This document shows, one piece after another, positions 12,301 through 23,369 of a stretch of 64,000 nt of DNA. Every line of letters starts with the position of its first letter. Positions within the stretch are counted from its first letter, which is position 1. The translations under genes were made by a program, and so were the position numbers. A model generated the notes under the pieces. The model searched no databases. It had not been told where the DNA came from and saw only the letters and a program-made list of their open reading frames with translations. This DNA comes from Coffea arabica (Eukaryota; Streptophyta; Magnoliopsida; Gentianales; Rubiaceae): NCBI RefSeq assembly GCF_036785885.1, contig NC_092317.1, positions 6,574,501 through 6,638,500 of the forward strand. The letters are read 5' to 3'.

Positions 12301-12945
12301 GAAGGAAGATTCTTGTGATACTCAATCCGTGAAAGAAGGCAACAGTAATATTAATTCCTCTGCTTCAACATTTAGTTTTCCAGCTCAAGATAATTTGGAA
12401 AGCTTAGTTGCAGAAGATGCTGGATTCAATGCACCTCTAAGTCGTGATGTAGACTTTTCTGTAAATAAGGAAAGCATAAGTTCAGCATCAGATTTGGACA
12501 AACTTGACCGTGAAACTATTGAGAAACACTCTCATTTGACGCTTAAAGATGCTGCTAAGAGTCTTAGAGGTTAGTCACAGTGGTATATTCTGGTGCACTC
12601 AACAAATTATCTGGCCATTTTTTAGCTCAATGATGCATATATTATTTCCTATTCCGAATTTTCAGTGAGTCCATCCACGCTCAAGAGGAAATGTAGGAAA
12701 TTTGGCATCCCAAGGTGGCCGCGCAAGAGAAACCAGGGCACTTGCTCTCCTACTAGCACTGAATCCAACAAAGACCGCGAAATACCTAATGCAGAATATG
12801 GTCAGGAGGTCTCACATCCTAATGTGTCTTCTCAAGAAGGTACAAATTCCAGCAAGCACAATTCCTTACAAGCTGCAACAATAGCGAAGGATAGCTTCAT
12901 GATGATAAAGGCTGCATATGGAGGGATAAAGAAGATTAAGTTTCA
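9351..12945 (+). repeat. tandem segmental duplication, unit 2 (3.6 kb, internal 888-bp deletion)
   Basis: Near-identical to unit 1. The deletion point is at 10241-10246, where tatagc is followed directly by tagcttttcgc. Both ends of the deleted piece carry AGC, a 3-bp microhomology. Where I compared the units base by base I found one substitution: A at 9144 against G at 12738 (Asp to Gly). Intron poly-T lengths I checked match (15 T). Confidence 0.93.
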
Positions 12946-13153
12946 ACTTCGATTTTCGTCACGGTTGGTAGATATGGAGATGGAAGCGGCATCAAGGCTC
13001 AAGTTAAAAGTTGGAGATTTCAAGTTTTGGTATTTGGATGAAGATGATGACTGGATATTGATAACCTGTGATGCAGACGTGAGGACTATGGAATCAATGG
13101 GTAAGAATACAATCAAAGTGTCTATCACTCACGGTGATGATGCTCCATCCTAA
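9583..13153 (+). pseudogene. NIN-like protein (NLP), copy 2, GAF exon truncated, intact RWP-RK and PB1
   Basis: Exons equivalent to copy 1 are 9583-9772, 9878-10248 (broken), 10909-10961, 11343-11405, 11501-12569 and 12666-13153. The 888-bp deletion removes the last part of exon 2 and its splice donor, so reading from the local ATG stops at 10248 after about 186 residues. The last exon is complete: RWP-RK second half (GIPRWPRKR), linker, and a full PB1 domain of about 80 residues with the acidic patch YLDEDDDW and ending KVSITHGDDAPS. Its own promoter region is the tail of copy 1, because the duplication brought only about 230 bp of upstream DNA. On its own this copy is probably a pseudogene. 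Its last exon could serve as the 3' end for a copy 1 transcript: exons 1-5 of copy 1 plus 12666-13153 sum to 2388 bases, 795 residues, in frame. Confidence 0.85.
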
Positions 13154-13395
13154 ACAAAAAGGGAAAAAGAAACACACTACTACCAAGGGACAATGAATGT
13201 TTTCACCAAAAAGGAAATGTCCATGGCCCCATTCTTTTACATTTGCTACGTTTTGCGTTATTCAATTAGTGATTGAAGCCTTGAGATTAGATCCGTAAAA
13301 GTGTATTTGTAATTCTTTTTACTGCCTTATCATAACAGGGCAACTACACTGGCACCCGCTAGTGCCCATTTTTGTGCCTAATCGAAGCCTGATGA

Positions 13396-13474
13396 TGAAA
13401 GTGGCAGCTCTGTATCATGATATGGTCTAAAATTTTTGACTTATTATACCTGAAAGTGGCAGCTCTGTATCATG
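13396..13474 (+). repeat. 24-bp direct repeat, 55-bp spacing
   Basis: The sequence beginning tgaaagtggcagctctgta occurs at 13396 and again at 13451, extending to about 24 identical bases. Short local duplication in the NLP 3' flank. Confidence 0.85.
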
Positions 13475-13511
13475 TGAAAATTTTCTACCAATTTTTGATA
13501 TAATAAAATAC

Positions 13512-13710
13512 AGAACCAACTTTGACCACATAAAACAGATGATACATGCCGGAGAAGATAATCTTGTTTGGAAAATCGTATTGAAAGTCCCAGAATTAAG
13601 TTTGAGAGGAAAAGAGAAGGTGAAGGCAATGAAGAACGCAGTAACTCTAGAAACAATCCGACTTTTGTCTGTCTTCTGGGAATATATTTTGAGGCCCAAA
13701 AGGTGCCAAT
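13512..13710 (+). pseudogene. possible relic of a heavy-metal-associated (HMA) domain gene
   Basis: An open plus-strand frame contains WKIVLKVPELSLRGKEK followed by KVKAMKNAVTLE, which resembles the first strand and helix of HMA-domain plant proteins (KIVLKV..., KAMK/KALK...). There is no start codon in context, no metal-binding CxxC, and the similarity ends at the stop near 13710. It may be coincidence. Confidence 0.25.
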
Positions 13711-15356
13711 GACAAGGCCAGTGCAAGGCCTACAAAGTGGAAGTTGAAAGAGAAACTGCTGGAGGCTTGGACTGCCAGCAAATCGCTGCTGATTACCGCA
13801 AAGTAGAAACACACTTGATGATAAGATTCAACAAGAGGAAGCCGTTAATGCGGCAACTGATAGTCCGGAGCCTCCAGTAGCCAGGCATAATGGTAGCTCT
13901 TTTATGGTATAGAAAAAGATCAACTTACACTCCTGATTGATCTACCCATTTAAGTACTTGTTATTCTTTCTTCAAATGTTGTGATATTGCTTTTTACAAG
14001 AAGGTATTACTACTAAGGTTTTGCTTCAGCTACCTCTAAGATTGAGTCATTTCCTTCTTCAAATTGTATGATAGTCTTCTTAAATGAGGCATTGGTATAT
14101 TCTTTTTTGTTCTCTCGGATAAGCAGATATACTGTGTGGGACTCTTAATCAGTAATACAGAAGAATCGAAAGTTACTAGGGCGTCCCGTGATAAACTGCC
14201 TATTGAAGTTAGGCCTTTACATTCTGAAAGACACTTTAGGTGTTATAGGAGAGATCAACTTAACTTGCTTATATTTACTCCCTTGTTTCTACCAAAATAA
14301 AATTATCCTGTGTATGTAGATCAGTGCATGTTACATTTTCTAGGGAACGGATTGCTTTTATGAGATACGTTATGGTTTAGAAAAGAACAGCTGAAGTATA
14401 AGCTCTACATGTTGTATCCAAAATAGAAGTGTAGAAATAAAATGGAAAAGAAGAACATAGTAGCTTTGCAGGTGGTGGTGGTGGTGGGAATGGACTATGG
14501 GCAATACTGTTTACATATGTTGTATTAATGTTTACATGTGTTGCTTTAATTGTAGATCCTGGTTTGATGAACTTCATAATTTACAGGGCTGAGCTGATAT
14601 ACTTGTATCTAAATACTTCTTTGATGGATGAAATTTTTGGCACATTTTCACTTCTGTAAGATTTCACTTTTTTGAATTAAAACATTGTGCTCTAAATTTT
14701 TTGTAATTTCGTTCCAACACTTTTTTGTATGAGTTTTTTGGATCAAGGTTCTTAATCCAGTGTGGGGGAGAAATGAGAATATGTTTAGATTGCAAGTTTT
14801 TTCAGTTTAGGTCAATAGTTGCATCACAGACGTTATGATTTTAAGATTACATGCAGACACAATGCGAATACCAGAAATTATGAGAAATCACGGGTGCATG
14901 TTCACTCTTCAGGAGATGGGCGTATCTAAACTCGAGGATGAGGTTTAGATAGTATCAACTAGCAAGTGGCCTCATTGAATCATGTCATCCTCTCAAAATT
15001 GTTAGCAATTTCGATAAAAGATCCAAGAAAAGACAAATCGTTCCTGATCAAATATTCATACTAAACCTGTTGCTTAATTTGTTAAGTTGAGAGGAATGTA
15101 TATTAAAACTTCAGAAACACAAAGTAACCTCATTTATTTAGGCGGCTACAACAGACTTCATAATAGTTGAAAGGTCGAATTTTAGGGTTTAGCGCCAAGC
15201 GCTGGCCTGCTCAAGCTAGCGTTTCCTAGTACCCGACCAAACGTACATAGAGGGGGCAAAAAACATTTTTTTTCCTTCGGGTGCAGGGAAATTATTACAT
15301 ATAAAGCGTTAAAGAAAATTCACAATTTTCCTTTGGGTTCTTAACTTTATTCATAA

Positions 15357-15977
15357 TCATGCTTGAGGAACGCGTCCATTGGTTACGGCAGCATAGACTC
15401 TGATCAGCAAGCAAAGGCCGAAAATGGACCAAGATATGATCTTGAGAGAGAACGAGAAAGGAACTGTTATTGCAAGAAAGAATGCTGTGAAAATAGATAG
15501 CTTTGCCATTAGTATTAAGGCATTTGCGAAGTTTGGAAGATCCTGAGCAATGATGCTCGACACGAAAGTAGAGGCGAAAGCAAACATCATTGCAAGGGAG
15601 AGCAAGTGCACGAGCGGAGGGAGTTTGATTTGGGGTTGAAGGGATTGAAGAGCTATTTCAACTGCTGAAGTCAAGCAAAATGCAATGATTATAGCTGCCA
15701 AGTCAAAATGATATGGTGGTTGATAAACATGGTGAGCAGGAGCAACACCACCGGAAACTGGTACAGCTGGTTGCGGATCAATGTTTTGCTCCTCAAGGAC
15801 AGCGGCCTCCAGGTCAAGTACAGAAGGAGGAGGAGGGTTGTCTGGGATAGCCGACGTAGATGAAGGTGAGGTTGACGTGAAGAAGATCAAATTCCCAAGC
15901 ATTCTGCTCACGGCTGTAATTTTCTGAACGCAATAGGTCGATATTCTCCCATAGGTGGTCTCTAACCAGGCCTCCAT
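15357..15977 (-). CDS. small four-helix membrane protein, family copy 2 (subtype B)
   Basis: Single exon; 206 residues from the Met at 15977 (MEAWLETTYGRIS). The frame is open 29 codons further upstream, but the MEAW start is favoured because the ggcctccattt sequence around it is kept in the broken copy at 19.97 kb. The N-terminal part is longer than in the other copies and includes a proline-rich stretch. Then come the family helices: FCLTSAVEIALQSLQ, HLLSLAMMFAFASTFV, KLSIFTAFFLAITVPF and LKIISWSIFGLCLL. It is closest to copy 3 (pseudogene) and shares AFCLTSAVxIALQS with copy 8 at 37.7 kb. Function unknown. No clear TATA box was found at the usual distance. Confidence 0.78.
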   Translation of the reverse strand: MEAWLETTYGRISTYCVQKITAVSRMLGNLIFFTSTSPSSTSAIPDNPPPPSVLDLEAAVLEEQNIDPQPAVPVSGGVAPAHHVYQPPYHFDLAAIIIAFCLTSAVEIALQSLQPQIKLPPLVHLLSLAMMFAFASTFVSSIIAQDLPNFANALILMAKLSIFTAFFLAITVPFSFSLKIISWSIFGLCLLIRVYAAVTNGRVPQA

Positions 15978-17040
15978 TTTTGTGAGCCTTGAGTATTTTC
16001 TAATCTGATTAATGGCTTGAAGATTGAACACCGAAGAATGTTCCTCGGAAATGCAAAATTGCAAATAAATGATAGTTCAGAAGGTATGAGCTGAATGGTA
16101 TTTAAATGATGATTCCCAGGTGGTATAAATAGAATTAGGTGGTTGATGTCGATGCTTAATGCTACCCTCTAAATTAATGTAATACTTGTCTTTTTCGGCG
16201 TACATCATCTCTAGGGCAAAAGATAAGGAGAACAAGACCAGACGACACTTGGTATTGGACATGCTGGGAAGAAAAGGAAAGAAAGGATAAAGAATGGCAG
16301 ATCGTTCGGCCTTCCCACTTCCCAGCAGTTGTAGGAGATTTGATTCATTCGAAATTGAGATTCGACTTTCTATTCTAGTCTTAACCCCAGTCAAAATTCT
16401 TTAGGGTAAATTACTAGTTTCGTATATAATTATATGACAGCTTTAAAATTTTAAAATAGTTATATAATACCGTGTAGTTATACAAAGTGAAAATTTGATG
16501 GAAAGCAGTCTTTCTATCGTCGTTGATAGAAATGCCAGCATTACTCTTAGTTTAGTACTAAACAAAATAGTGGTCTAAGTGTTTTACATATATCATAGAA
16601 GGATTATGTGGACACATGCGAAACAATAGGGTTAGATGAATACATAAGTAAAAATATAAGGAGGTTACATGAACATCGTAATTTCATCATCCCTGGTTTT
16701 GAAAACGAGTCTCGGTCAATTGCGATAAACACAGATGCTTTCCATCCATTTCTTTACTTATATAAAGACATGAAAAAATTATGTGGATATTTTAAAATAT
16801 TTGAAAGATCATGTGACATAATACAAATTCACAAGTCATCCAGAAGTAATTTCCCCAAATTGTATAGTTTTTCAACTCGGATTACAAGTCATGCATTTTC
16901 CAAATTTCCCCAACTTCTGTAAGAGGGATATAAGATGGGAAAATAGTTGTTCAGATTCTGACTTCTCATAACATGACACATCGTTTTACAAGTGTGGAGA
17001 GAAAAGTAGAAAGTGTTAACACATAAAAGTTCTCGCTCAA
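15978..17040. other. 5' flank of membrane copy 2 and intergenic DNA
   Basis: Upstream DNA of the minus-strand gene, a worn MITE-like phrase near 16400 (gggtaaattac), then AT-rich sequence up to the LINE insertion. Open frames here have no family features and are not called as genes. Confidence 0.4.
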
Positions 17041-17055
17041 GCAAGCTAAATATCC

Positions 17056-17320
17056 TTGAGGATATAGCAAATAGGAGAGGTTTGTTTGAACAATGTATTT
17101 TCTCTTTTGTGCATAGAGATGGGAATAGATGTGCACATAGTGTAGCAAAATTTGCTGTCAAGCTAACAACAAATGTTGAATGGGATGTATGTTTTCCCAT
17201 GTGGCTCCAAGAGGAAGCCCAAAGTGACCTCAGAGGAAGCGAATCTGCTGTATAGTCTTGTAATATCAAGTTTACAAAATGAAATGAAGTTATGATGTAT
17301 TCGACAAAAAAAAAAAAAAA
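17056..17320 (+). mobile_element. 5'-truncated LINE insertion with poly(A) tail
   Basis: A 265-bp insertion bounded by a perfect 15-bp target duplication, gcaagctaaatatcc, at 17041-17055 and 17321-17335. It ends in 15 A residues (17306-17320). The coding end shows FVHRDGNRCAHSVAKFA, the typical C-terminal RNase H-like motif of plant LINE polyproteins, closing with a stop at 17255. About 50 bp of 3' UTR precede the tail. Truncation at the 5' end is the usual outcome of target-primed reverse transcription. Confidence 0.93.
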
Positions 17321-17335
17321 GCAAGCTAAATATCC

Positions 17336-17723
17336 AGTTAGTTTTAGCGTTTTGGACTTAGTCTCTGATCTCTTTAATGATTCTGTCCCCAGTAACATCT
17401 GCAGCAACAACTTTATGCTGAAGGCTAAAGCTAATCTCTTGCCCACACTATCAAAAGGCTCAGTTTTGACATTCTTGACCATTCGGCCACTGATTTTCCA
17501 TTTGGTTTTTACTATGAACTTTCCCCCGAATATGAAAATATCAAAATTCTTGCTTCTTTTCTTCCCCTTCCAACATTTCTTCGTTTCTATCCTGTGCTCC
17601 TTGGTTAAGATGACAGATGCAGGTATTCTAAAGAAAATTTGATGTTGACGTCACTTTCTTTCCACCTGCCGTCATGCATGTTCTTGAGTCCTCTCCAACA
17701 TATAAAACTACTCCTTTTCCAGT
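17336..17723. other. intergenic, no gene supported
   Basis: Open plus-strand frame across 17336-17640 without recognisable features. It lies between two retroelement insertions. Confidence 0.35.
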
Positions 17724-17728
17724 GGCGT

Positions 17729-18201
17729 TGCAGAGGCCCCGTTCCGGGCCCAGACACGTGGCAGCCCAGGAATGGCCGAGCTGGGCCTTGGCCCTCAGAC
17801 CCCTGGGAGCAGCCCCGGGCCGTACCGACTAGGGCTCCCAGGGGAGGCGAAGGTCCATCCCGAAGAGGTCGGAGGAAGTCCCCCCCGAGTGCGGGATACT
17901 ATCTATACCGGGCAAGTCCCGCGTCGTGCGGAGGTCGGACTCCCTCGCAGGTATAAATAATAGCACACATCCACTGTACAAGGGACGCTGATTATTGGCA
18001 ATTAACTCTGGACAGTTGCTACTTCCCGTGAACTCTACTCACCGGAAAACTAACTTGGCCGTCGGAGCGCCCTCGGGGACAACCCTCGGGCCCCCTCTGT
18101 TAGCTCATCTTCTCTGTTTTACAGGTCTTGGATCAGCTCTCCCATCGACACCCCGAGCTGATCAGGTCAGCTCTCCTCGGGGAAGCGTCTGCGCTTCTTC
18201 A
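17729..18201 (+). mobile_element. solo LTR, copy 1 (473 bp, Ty3/gypsy-like)
   Basis: GC-rich island in AT-rich DNA. It starts TGCAGAGGCCCC, ends CTTCTTCA, and is flanked by a perfect 5-bp target duplication GGCGT (17724-17728 and 18202-18206). A TATA-like box (ggtataaataatag) is at about 17950 and is followed by cggaaaactaacttgg and gtcggagcgccctcgg, a pattern common in Ty3/gypsy Tat-type LTRs (family recall, not a search). No second LTR, primer-binding site or internal region is present, so it is a recombined solo LTR. A copy in the opposite orientation is at 57726-58195. Confidence 0.9.
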
Positions 18202-18206
18202 GGCGT

Positions 18207-19363
18207 CAAATTTAAAAAGTTTCCTTGTCCCAAAAAACCAAGATAATATATATATATATATATACGTCCAAGAAAAATGTGACAAAGCATATTTTAGAAG
18301 TTCCTTGGTTTTGTAAAAAGTTAATGGAGAAGAGCCCAGATCAAATATTTGTTATCCACATTAGTTATTGAAATATAGAAGTGGAGTAAACTCTTCACTT
18401 GAACCAACACTCGGGAAGATTCAATTAGAAGATTCTAAAATTTAATGCAACAATATTACCTGCCACACCTGCTAATTCTTCGTTATCTTTATGATTATCC
18501 TTCTGAAAATATTTTTTCTGATGGCTAAAAGGAGAATGCTTTTTATGGAAAATTGTCGCTTTTGTTTAAGATAGAGCAAGAAATAACAAGCCAAACTATA
18601 AGCAAATTAATCTACAAAGTTGAGTCAAAAATTGAAAAAGGCAAACCCCAATCTAGCGCTAACATCATGCCATGACAGAACCACAAACTCCCATTCCTGC
18701 ATTGCCAAATCTTGCCAGAAAACAAATTTGTAATGACTATCGAGTGAAGGTAGGGAAAGTTTCACGAACGTGTTCAAAATTCTAACGGAGTCGCTACAAA
18801 GACCTCTCCCCACGTCGGAAAATGTCTGGTTTTAACTAAAGAAATAACCACACGATGAAAATAAAAAAACCCAATCTAATGGAGTTGCTCCCAATTATAC
18901 TTCCCCCCGCAATAGCCTAGCGGAGTTTTAAATTATTGGCATTTGGGCTCTTGAACTAAGTTATTCTCCAATTTTAGTAACAACATTAAAAGAAAATCCT
19001 GAAACGACCAGTTGTTCCAAACAATAATCTTTCTTACCAAACCTACTTGCTTTTCCCAACGTGAGACTACGAGGATAAAAAGTTGAAGAATCAAGTACAA
19101 TTCTTATGATTATGATTATTATTATTTGGTAGACCAGACAAGCTAGCATTTGCGGCCCATGGGTGTTAACCATTTCCAATAATCAGGCGCAACAGGAAGA
19201 AGAAGGCCGGGAAGGATGTTATGGGAGCTTCATATAGTAGATATGTAATAGTTTAGAAGATATGCAGTGAAAAATTTTTATACTTTTGTGTTTATTTTCT
19301 CTTAGGTGTTGGCTCTATATCTTATCTGAACTAGTCTACCATTCACATTTCATGCTCATGCGG
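18207..19363. other. intergenic, no gene seen
   Basis: Holds a (TA)n microsatellite at about 18246-18266 next to the solo LTR and otherwise unremarkable AT-rich sequence. Confidence 0.4.
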
Positions 19364-19976
19364 TCATGCATGAGGAAGAGGAACTTGTCCATTCGTAGCA
19401 GCAACATAGGCAATGACTTGCAAGCAGTGACCAAAAATGGACCAGCATATGACCTTGATAGACGGTGTGAATTGGACTGTGATGGAAAAAAAACTAATAC
19501 GGAGAAAACCAAGATCTTTTTGCCACTGATATCGAAGTATTAGCGAAGTTTGGGAAGTTGGGGGAGATGAAGTTTGAGACGAAAACAGGATCAAAAGCGA
19601 AGAGCATAGCAAGTGGACGAGTAGAGGGGGTTTAATCTGAGGTTGAAGGGATTGAAGAGCTATTTGCACTGCTGATATCGAGGAAAGCATCAACCCCAGT
19701 CAAAACCTTTTAGTGGATTATTAACCTTAGCATCAGGAACTACTAGTCCAGCAGCTGGTTGTGGATCCAGGTGCTGTACTTGGTCCTCAAGTTCAATGGC
19801 CTTGAGGTCAAGTTCAGCCGAAGAAGGTGCACATCCAAGCCGGCCGCTGTTGATGAGAAACGAATTAACTGCCTAGGTTTTCTGTTTAAGAAATTAAAAG
19901 ACAAAAAAATTGCTTCTAACCTCCCCATGCAATACGTAGATACTCTTGCATAACTAGTCTTAACCCGGCCTCCATT
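19364..19976 (-). pseudogene. membrane protein family copy 3, broken relative of copy 2
   Basis: On the minus strand the sequence follows copy 2: MEAW-type start region (ggcctccatttta near 19970), the aggtcaag/cctcaag segment near 19785-19810, the block encoding VQIALQSLQPQIK, a helix-4 relic IKVICWSIFGHCL and a tail NGQVPLPHA against NGRVPQA in copy 2. The frame is lost several times: the second and third helices read out of frame (LILFSSQTSSPPTSQ) and the region around 19690-19740 does not align. A tandem duplicate that has decayed. Confidence 0.8.
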
Positions 19977-22730
19977 TTAGGCACTTGGCAATTTTTTTAG
20001 TTCAGGGAAGATTTTAAGACTTGTAATGTGGAGGACATGAAAGTGAAATTAAGAATTTCAAATTCACCTAGTAATTTCGGAATCGAGCTTAAGCATCGAC
20101 TGAAGTTAATTTGCAAGCAAAGCCAAACAACATACTACGTAAAATGGTTGAATGAAGGTTCTTGATTCTTGAGGAGGTTAATATCTACGTACTGTATATT
20201 TTGTGTTTGAATATCATACAACCTCTTGCCAAGTCAGAAAATGTGATGAGCTCATCAAGATTGAAAAAAACAATTTTTTTCAAAGGAGATTGGATTGATT
20301 TAAGTGAATGGCAGGTGATTATCTAGTCACTTGACCCCATAGATATTACTAAATATTTAGGCTCCAAAAGATTTCTCCCACTTAAGTTCCTTCCCAGCCA
20401 TCCTTTTTGCCTTACCTTCCGGATTTTCTTGTTTTTCACTTTTTCTTCACCTTTACCTTCCCCTAATAAAATAGGACGGGTACTACTTAATACTCTTCTC
20501 CTCCTTTTTCCAAACTTTGCTTCTTTTGTTACCCCACCTTTCCTGGCTATTGTGCTTGTGCTGGTAAGTACTCTCATCCCACGTAAACTACTCCAACAAT
20601 ATTAATATACTGCCCGGCCGGCCCTTACTTTCTCCTCTGATCAGTCCTCTTCGTCAACCTATAATATATCTGTTATTCTCTTTGCTTTCCCCTCCTCTTC
20701 ATGCATGCTTCGCGCGACATCCTCCACCAACATGACTGCTCTTGGCCTCCACCAGCAACAATCCTCGTCAGTCAGTCGTCCCTCCTCTCTTAATGATGTC
20801 ATAATGCTCTCGTCGCCTTCCTTTTGATGCCATCTTCCCTAATGGAACAATAACAGTAACTTTCTGATTCCCTTATTCCTTTGATCGCTTTATTTCTAGC
20901 CTTCAGATTTAAATGGTGTCACAATGATGTCACAATGCTCTCTCATTTCTGATCCCCTCGTCTCTTAATGATCACTTTATTTCTGATCCCTTCCTCTCTT
21001 AATGATGTCACAATGCTCTGTCGCCCTACCTTTTGATACCATCTTCCCTAATGGAACAATAATAGTAACTTTCTGATCCCCTTATTCCTTTGATCACTTG
21101 AGTTCTGGTGTTCAGTTGTAAATGGAAGGTGATACCATCTTTCTGATCCCCTCATTCGCTTCCTTTTGGGTGATTATATGTTACCCTCTCCCCTTCCTTT
21201 GTGAGCATATTAAGCAGTAGCCAACCTATTGCATTTACGACGTACAAGTATAATTCGATAACGATGAAAACCCAACTTTTCTTTGGCATAATCCACAAGT
21301 CTTCTACAAGGACATGTTCATTCGTAACAAGTCCCAGCCTGCATCAAGTCACGTTCATTCATGAAATTTTGGGTCATTTGCTCCATTCTATTAAGTCCGT
21401 GAGCATAGATGCACAGCACAAGAGTGGGGAGATATAGTGCTAAAAAAATGTGCCCCAGTTACATATATATACATGCATGTGCATACCTATAACTTCTCTT
21501 GGAGATTCTGTTGATATAGCCTAATGTTACATTTTTCCTTTTTTTTTTTCCCTTCAAGCTCGATAGTGTTGCTTCTGAAATGGTATGGAGCTTAAACAAG
21601 TTATACTGATTAAAATTAAAAAAAAAATGAATCAAAGTTCAACCATTCCCATGTTATTGGACTTGGAAGTTCTAATATGAAACGGGCCCCGGACTTTCCA
21701 AAAGGCTAGATGATGAAAATTTTGGGTCAATTACGGGCCTTCCAGTTTGAGAGATGGATGCTACTGGAAACTGGTGTTAGGTCTGGTCATCGACCAGGCA
21801 AATGCCTGCCCTCATAGAGCTGCATCCAATTTGAATTGGGCTAGCAACATCTGTGAGAAACTCGTACCCCCAAAAAAAAAAAAAAAAAAACTGTCAAAAA
21901 GTGTCAAATCGAGTTTAGTACTTATTAAGTGATTATTATTACTGCGACCAGTGGAATGCAGCACCGAATTCAACTGGCAAACCATCTCTATGACAGTTGG
22001 ATTAGTAGCATGTTTACTCTTGATAATAGTATTGAATTAAGTCCGTAAAAACTGATTCTTTGGCAGATAATTGTTGCTTTTTTTTTTTAGTTACCCAAAA
22101 GTATGTTTCTCCCCCATTTAATTCCGTTCCTGAATTCTTAAAACATTTAGAAAGCAATAATTTTCTGGTGTAAAATTTTACAATCTCACGAGTCTTAAAC
22201 CGTCGCGTATTGCTTATATTGATTTGCCTATTGAAACTCTGGTTTGCAAAATTTACCATTCCATTTAAAAAGGACAGAAAGCACCTGCAGTTATGGCTGT
22301 TGTCCTTGACCAGTTTTGGAAACACATTTGAAGCATAGCTGGAATACCTACTTAGCTTCCTTGTAATTTCTTCCTACTTAGTAGTTTTATGTAAAATAAT
22401 TAGACACGTTGTGCTTCATTTATGTGTTCAGTATTTGAGTAAGAAACGTAATAATTGTTAGTGTGTGTCTCTCTCTATATGTACAGAGTGTGGCTGAAAT
22501 TTAAATGTATTAATCAATATCCATTGGACACTCATTAACATAAATAGAATTTTATTGATGCCATTATTAGTAGTGTTTTTCGTCAATTATAAAATTACAT
22601 AAAATTATAGTGTGTAAAGTGAATTCATATGGTAAAATGCGAAACCACAAGTAATTTACCTCCTTTTTTGTTTTTTTTTTTGGCCTTGGCTTTTCAAATT
22701 ACATAAACTTACATTTGGCTAAAACGGAAA
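19977..22730. other. intergenic space between membrane copies 3 and 4
   Basis: Contains the 209-bp tandem duplication at 20.8-21.2 kb, poly-A/T runs (21870, 22080, 22670) and, at about 22560-22690, the worn right end of the MULE-type MITE that also flanks copy 6. No gene supported; frames at 22014-22325 and 20323-20577 lack family features. Confidence 0.45.
20782..21200 (+). repeat. two-unit tandem duplication, period about 209 bp
   Basis: Markers such as cttaatgatgtca, accatcttccctaatgg and ccttattcctttgatc recur 209 bp apart (for example atcttccct at 20832 and 21041). Smaller repeats of gtcacaatg and tctgatccc occur within each unit. Non-coding. Confidence 0.8.
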
Positions 22731-23240
22731 TTACACAATTTCATGCATGTCACTGGTATATGGCAGTAGATCAATACATCCTAGAAGCGGCAGGACATGA
22801 AAAATGAAGATGGCTAGCAAGATGAGCACATAGATGGACCAAGAAACTAGCTTGAGGCATAGTGGTAAGGCAACCGTGATCGCCAAAAAGAATGCTGTGG
22901 CTGCACAAAAGATCCCAGCATACTCCAATCCTTTTGCATGGTTTAAGAACGTCGAAGGGACGAATTTGGCCATAAAAATACATGCAAAAGCCAATACCAT
23001 GGCCATGGAAGCCAAGTGCACTGACAAAGGCAGTTGAGTTTTGACTTGCAAGGATTGAATGGCAATCTCAGTCGCGGATGTTAGGCAGAACCCAAGAACT
23101 AATACTGACCAGTCCATTTGCTGCTGCAGAGGATGAATCAATCCAAAACTTTCCGCACTTTGCTGGTTTGCCTTCGTGGGTTCTGATTCCAGCTCCAACT
23201 CCATTTCCAAATCAGAAGAAGGCAAGTCGTCTGAGCTCAT
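22731..23240 (-). CDS. small four-helix membrane protein, family copy 4 (subtype D)
   Basis: Single exon, 169 residues, starting MSSDDLPSSDLEMELELE. The N-terminus is acidic and rich in Ser/Glu, unlike the Pro-rich N-termini of copies 1 and 5. Helices: VLVLGFCLTSATEIAIQS, HLASMAMVLAFACIFMAKF, GIFCAATAFFLAITVALP, LKLVSWSIYVLILLAIFIF. It keeps a longer C-terminal tail (HVLPLLGCIDLLPY...) than its near twin at 30.6 kb. A TATATATA stretch lies about 120 bases upstream at 23358-23369. Paralogy with copy 6 extends into the 3' flank, so the two arose from a segmental duplication. Family unnamed, function unknown. Confidence 0.83.
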   Translation of the reverse strand: MSSDDLPSSDLEMELELESEPTKANQQSAESFGLIHPLQQQMDWSVLVLGFCLTSATEIAIQSLQVKTQLPLSVHLASMAMVLAFACIFMAKFVPSTFLNHAKGLEYAGIFCAATAFFLAITVALPLCLKLVSWSIYVLILLAIFIFHVLPLLGCIDLLPYTSDMHEIV

Positions 23241-23357
23241 TTGGGGACTGAGGAGGCAATGATTTGGGCAATAATTCTACAATTGCCTTTGTTTCTTTTC
23301 TTCGTTATTCTTTTTTCCCTTTGTAGTGAATTATCCAAAATCTTGCCAGGGCAGGGC

Positions 23358-23369
23358 TTATATATATAA
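23358..23369 (-). promoter_or_regulatory. TATA-type sequence of membrane copy 4
   Basis: On the minus strand, tttatatatataag followed by ccctgccct. It sits about 120 bases upstream of the start codon, the same spacing as in copies 6 and 7. Confidence 0.45.

Larger units (their letters stand above)
13154..15356. other. intergenic space after the NLP pair
   Basis: Contains the likely 3' UTR of the NLP last exon, a direct repeat at 13396/13451, a possible gene relic at 13512-13710, and otherwise AT-rich sequence with no gene I can support. The 14.0-15.3 kb part shows nothing recognisable. Confidence 0.5.

Noticed and set aside
13427-13812. Overlapping minus-strand frames of 99 and 122 codons
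   Set aside because: No domain, start context or homologue is visible; they are antisense to the HMA-like relic and the NLP 3' flank.
16889-17482. 197-codon minus-strand frame
   Set aside because: It runs antisense through the LINE insertion and its poly(A) tract.
17639-18246. Several plus-strand frames rich in Pro/Gly/Arg
   Set aside because: They lie within the GC-rich solo LTR, where stops are rare by composition.
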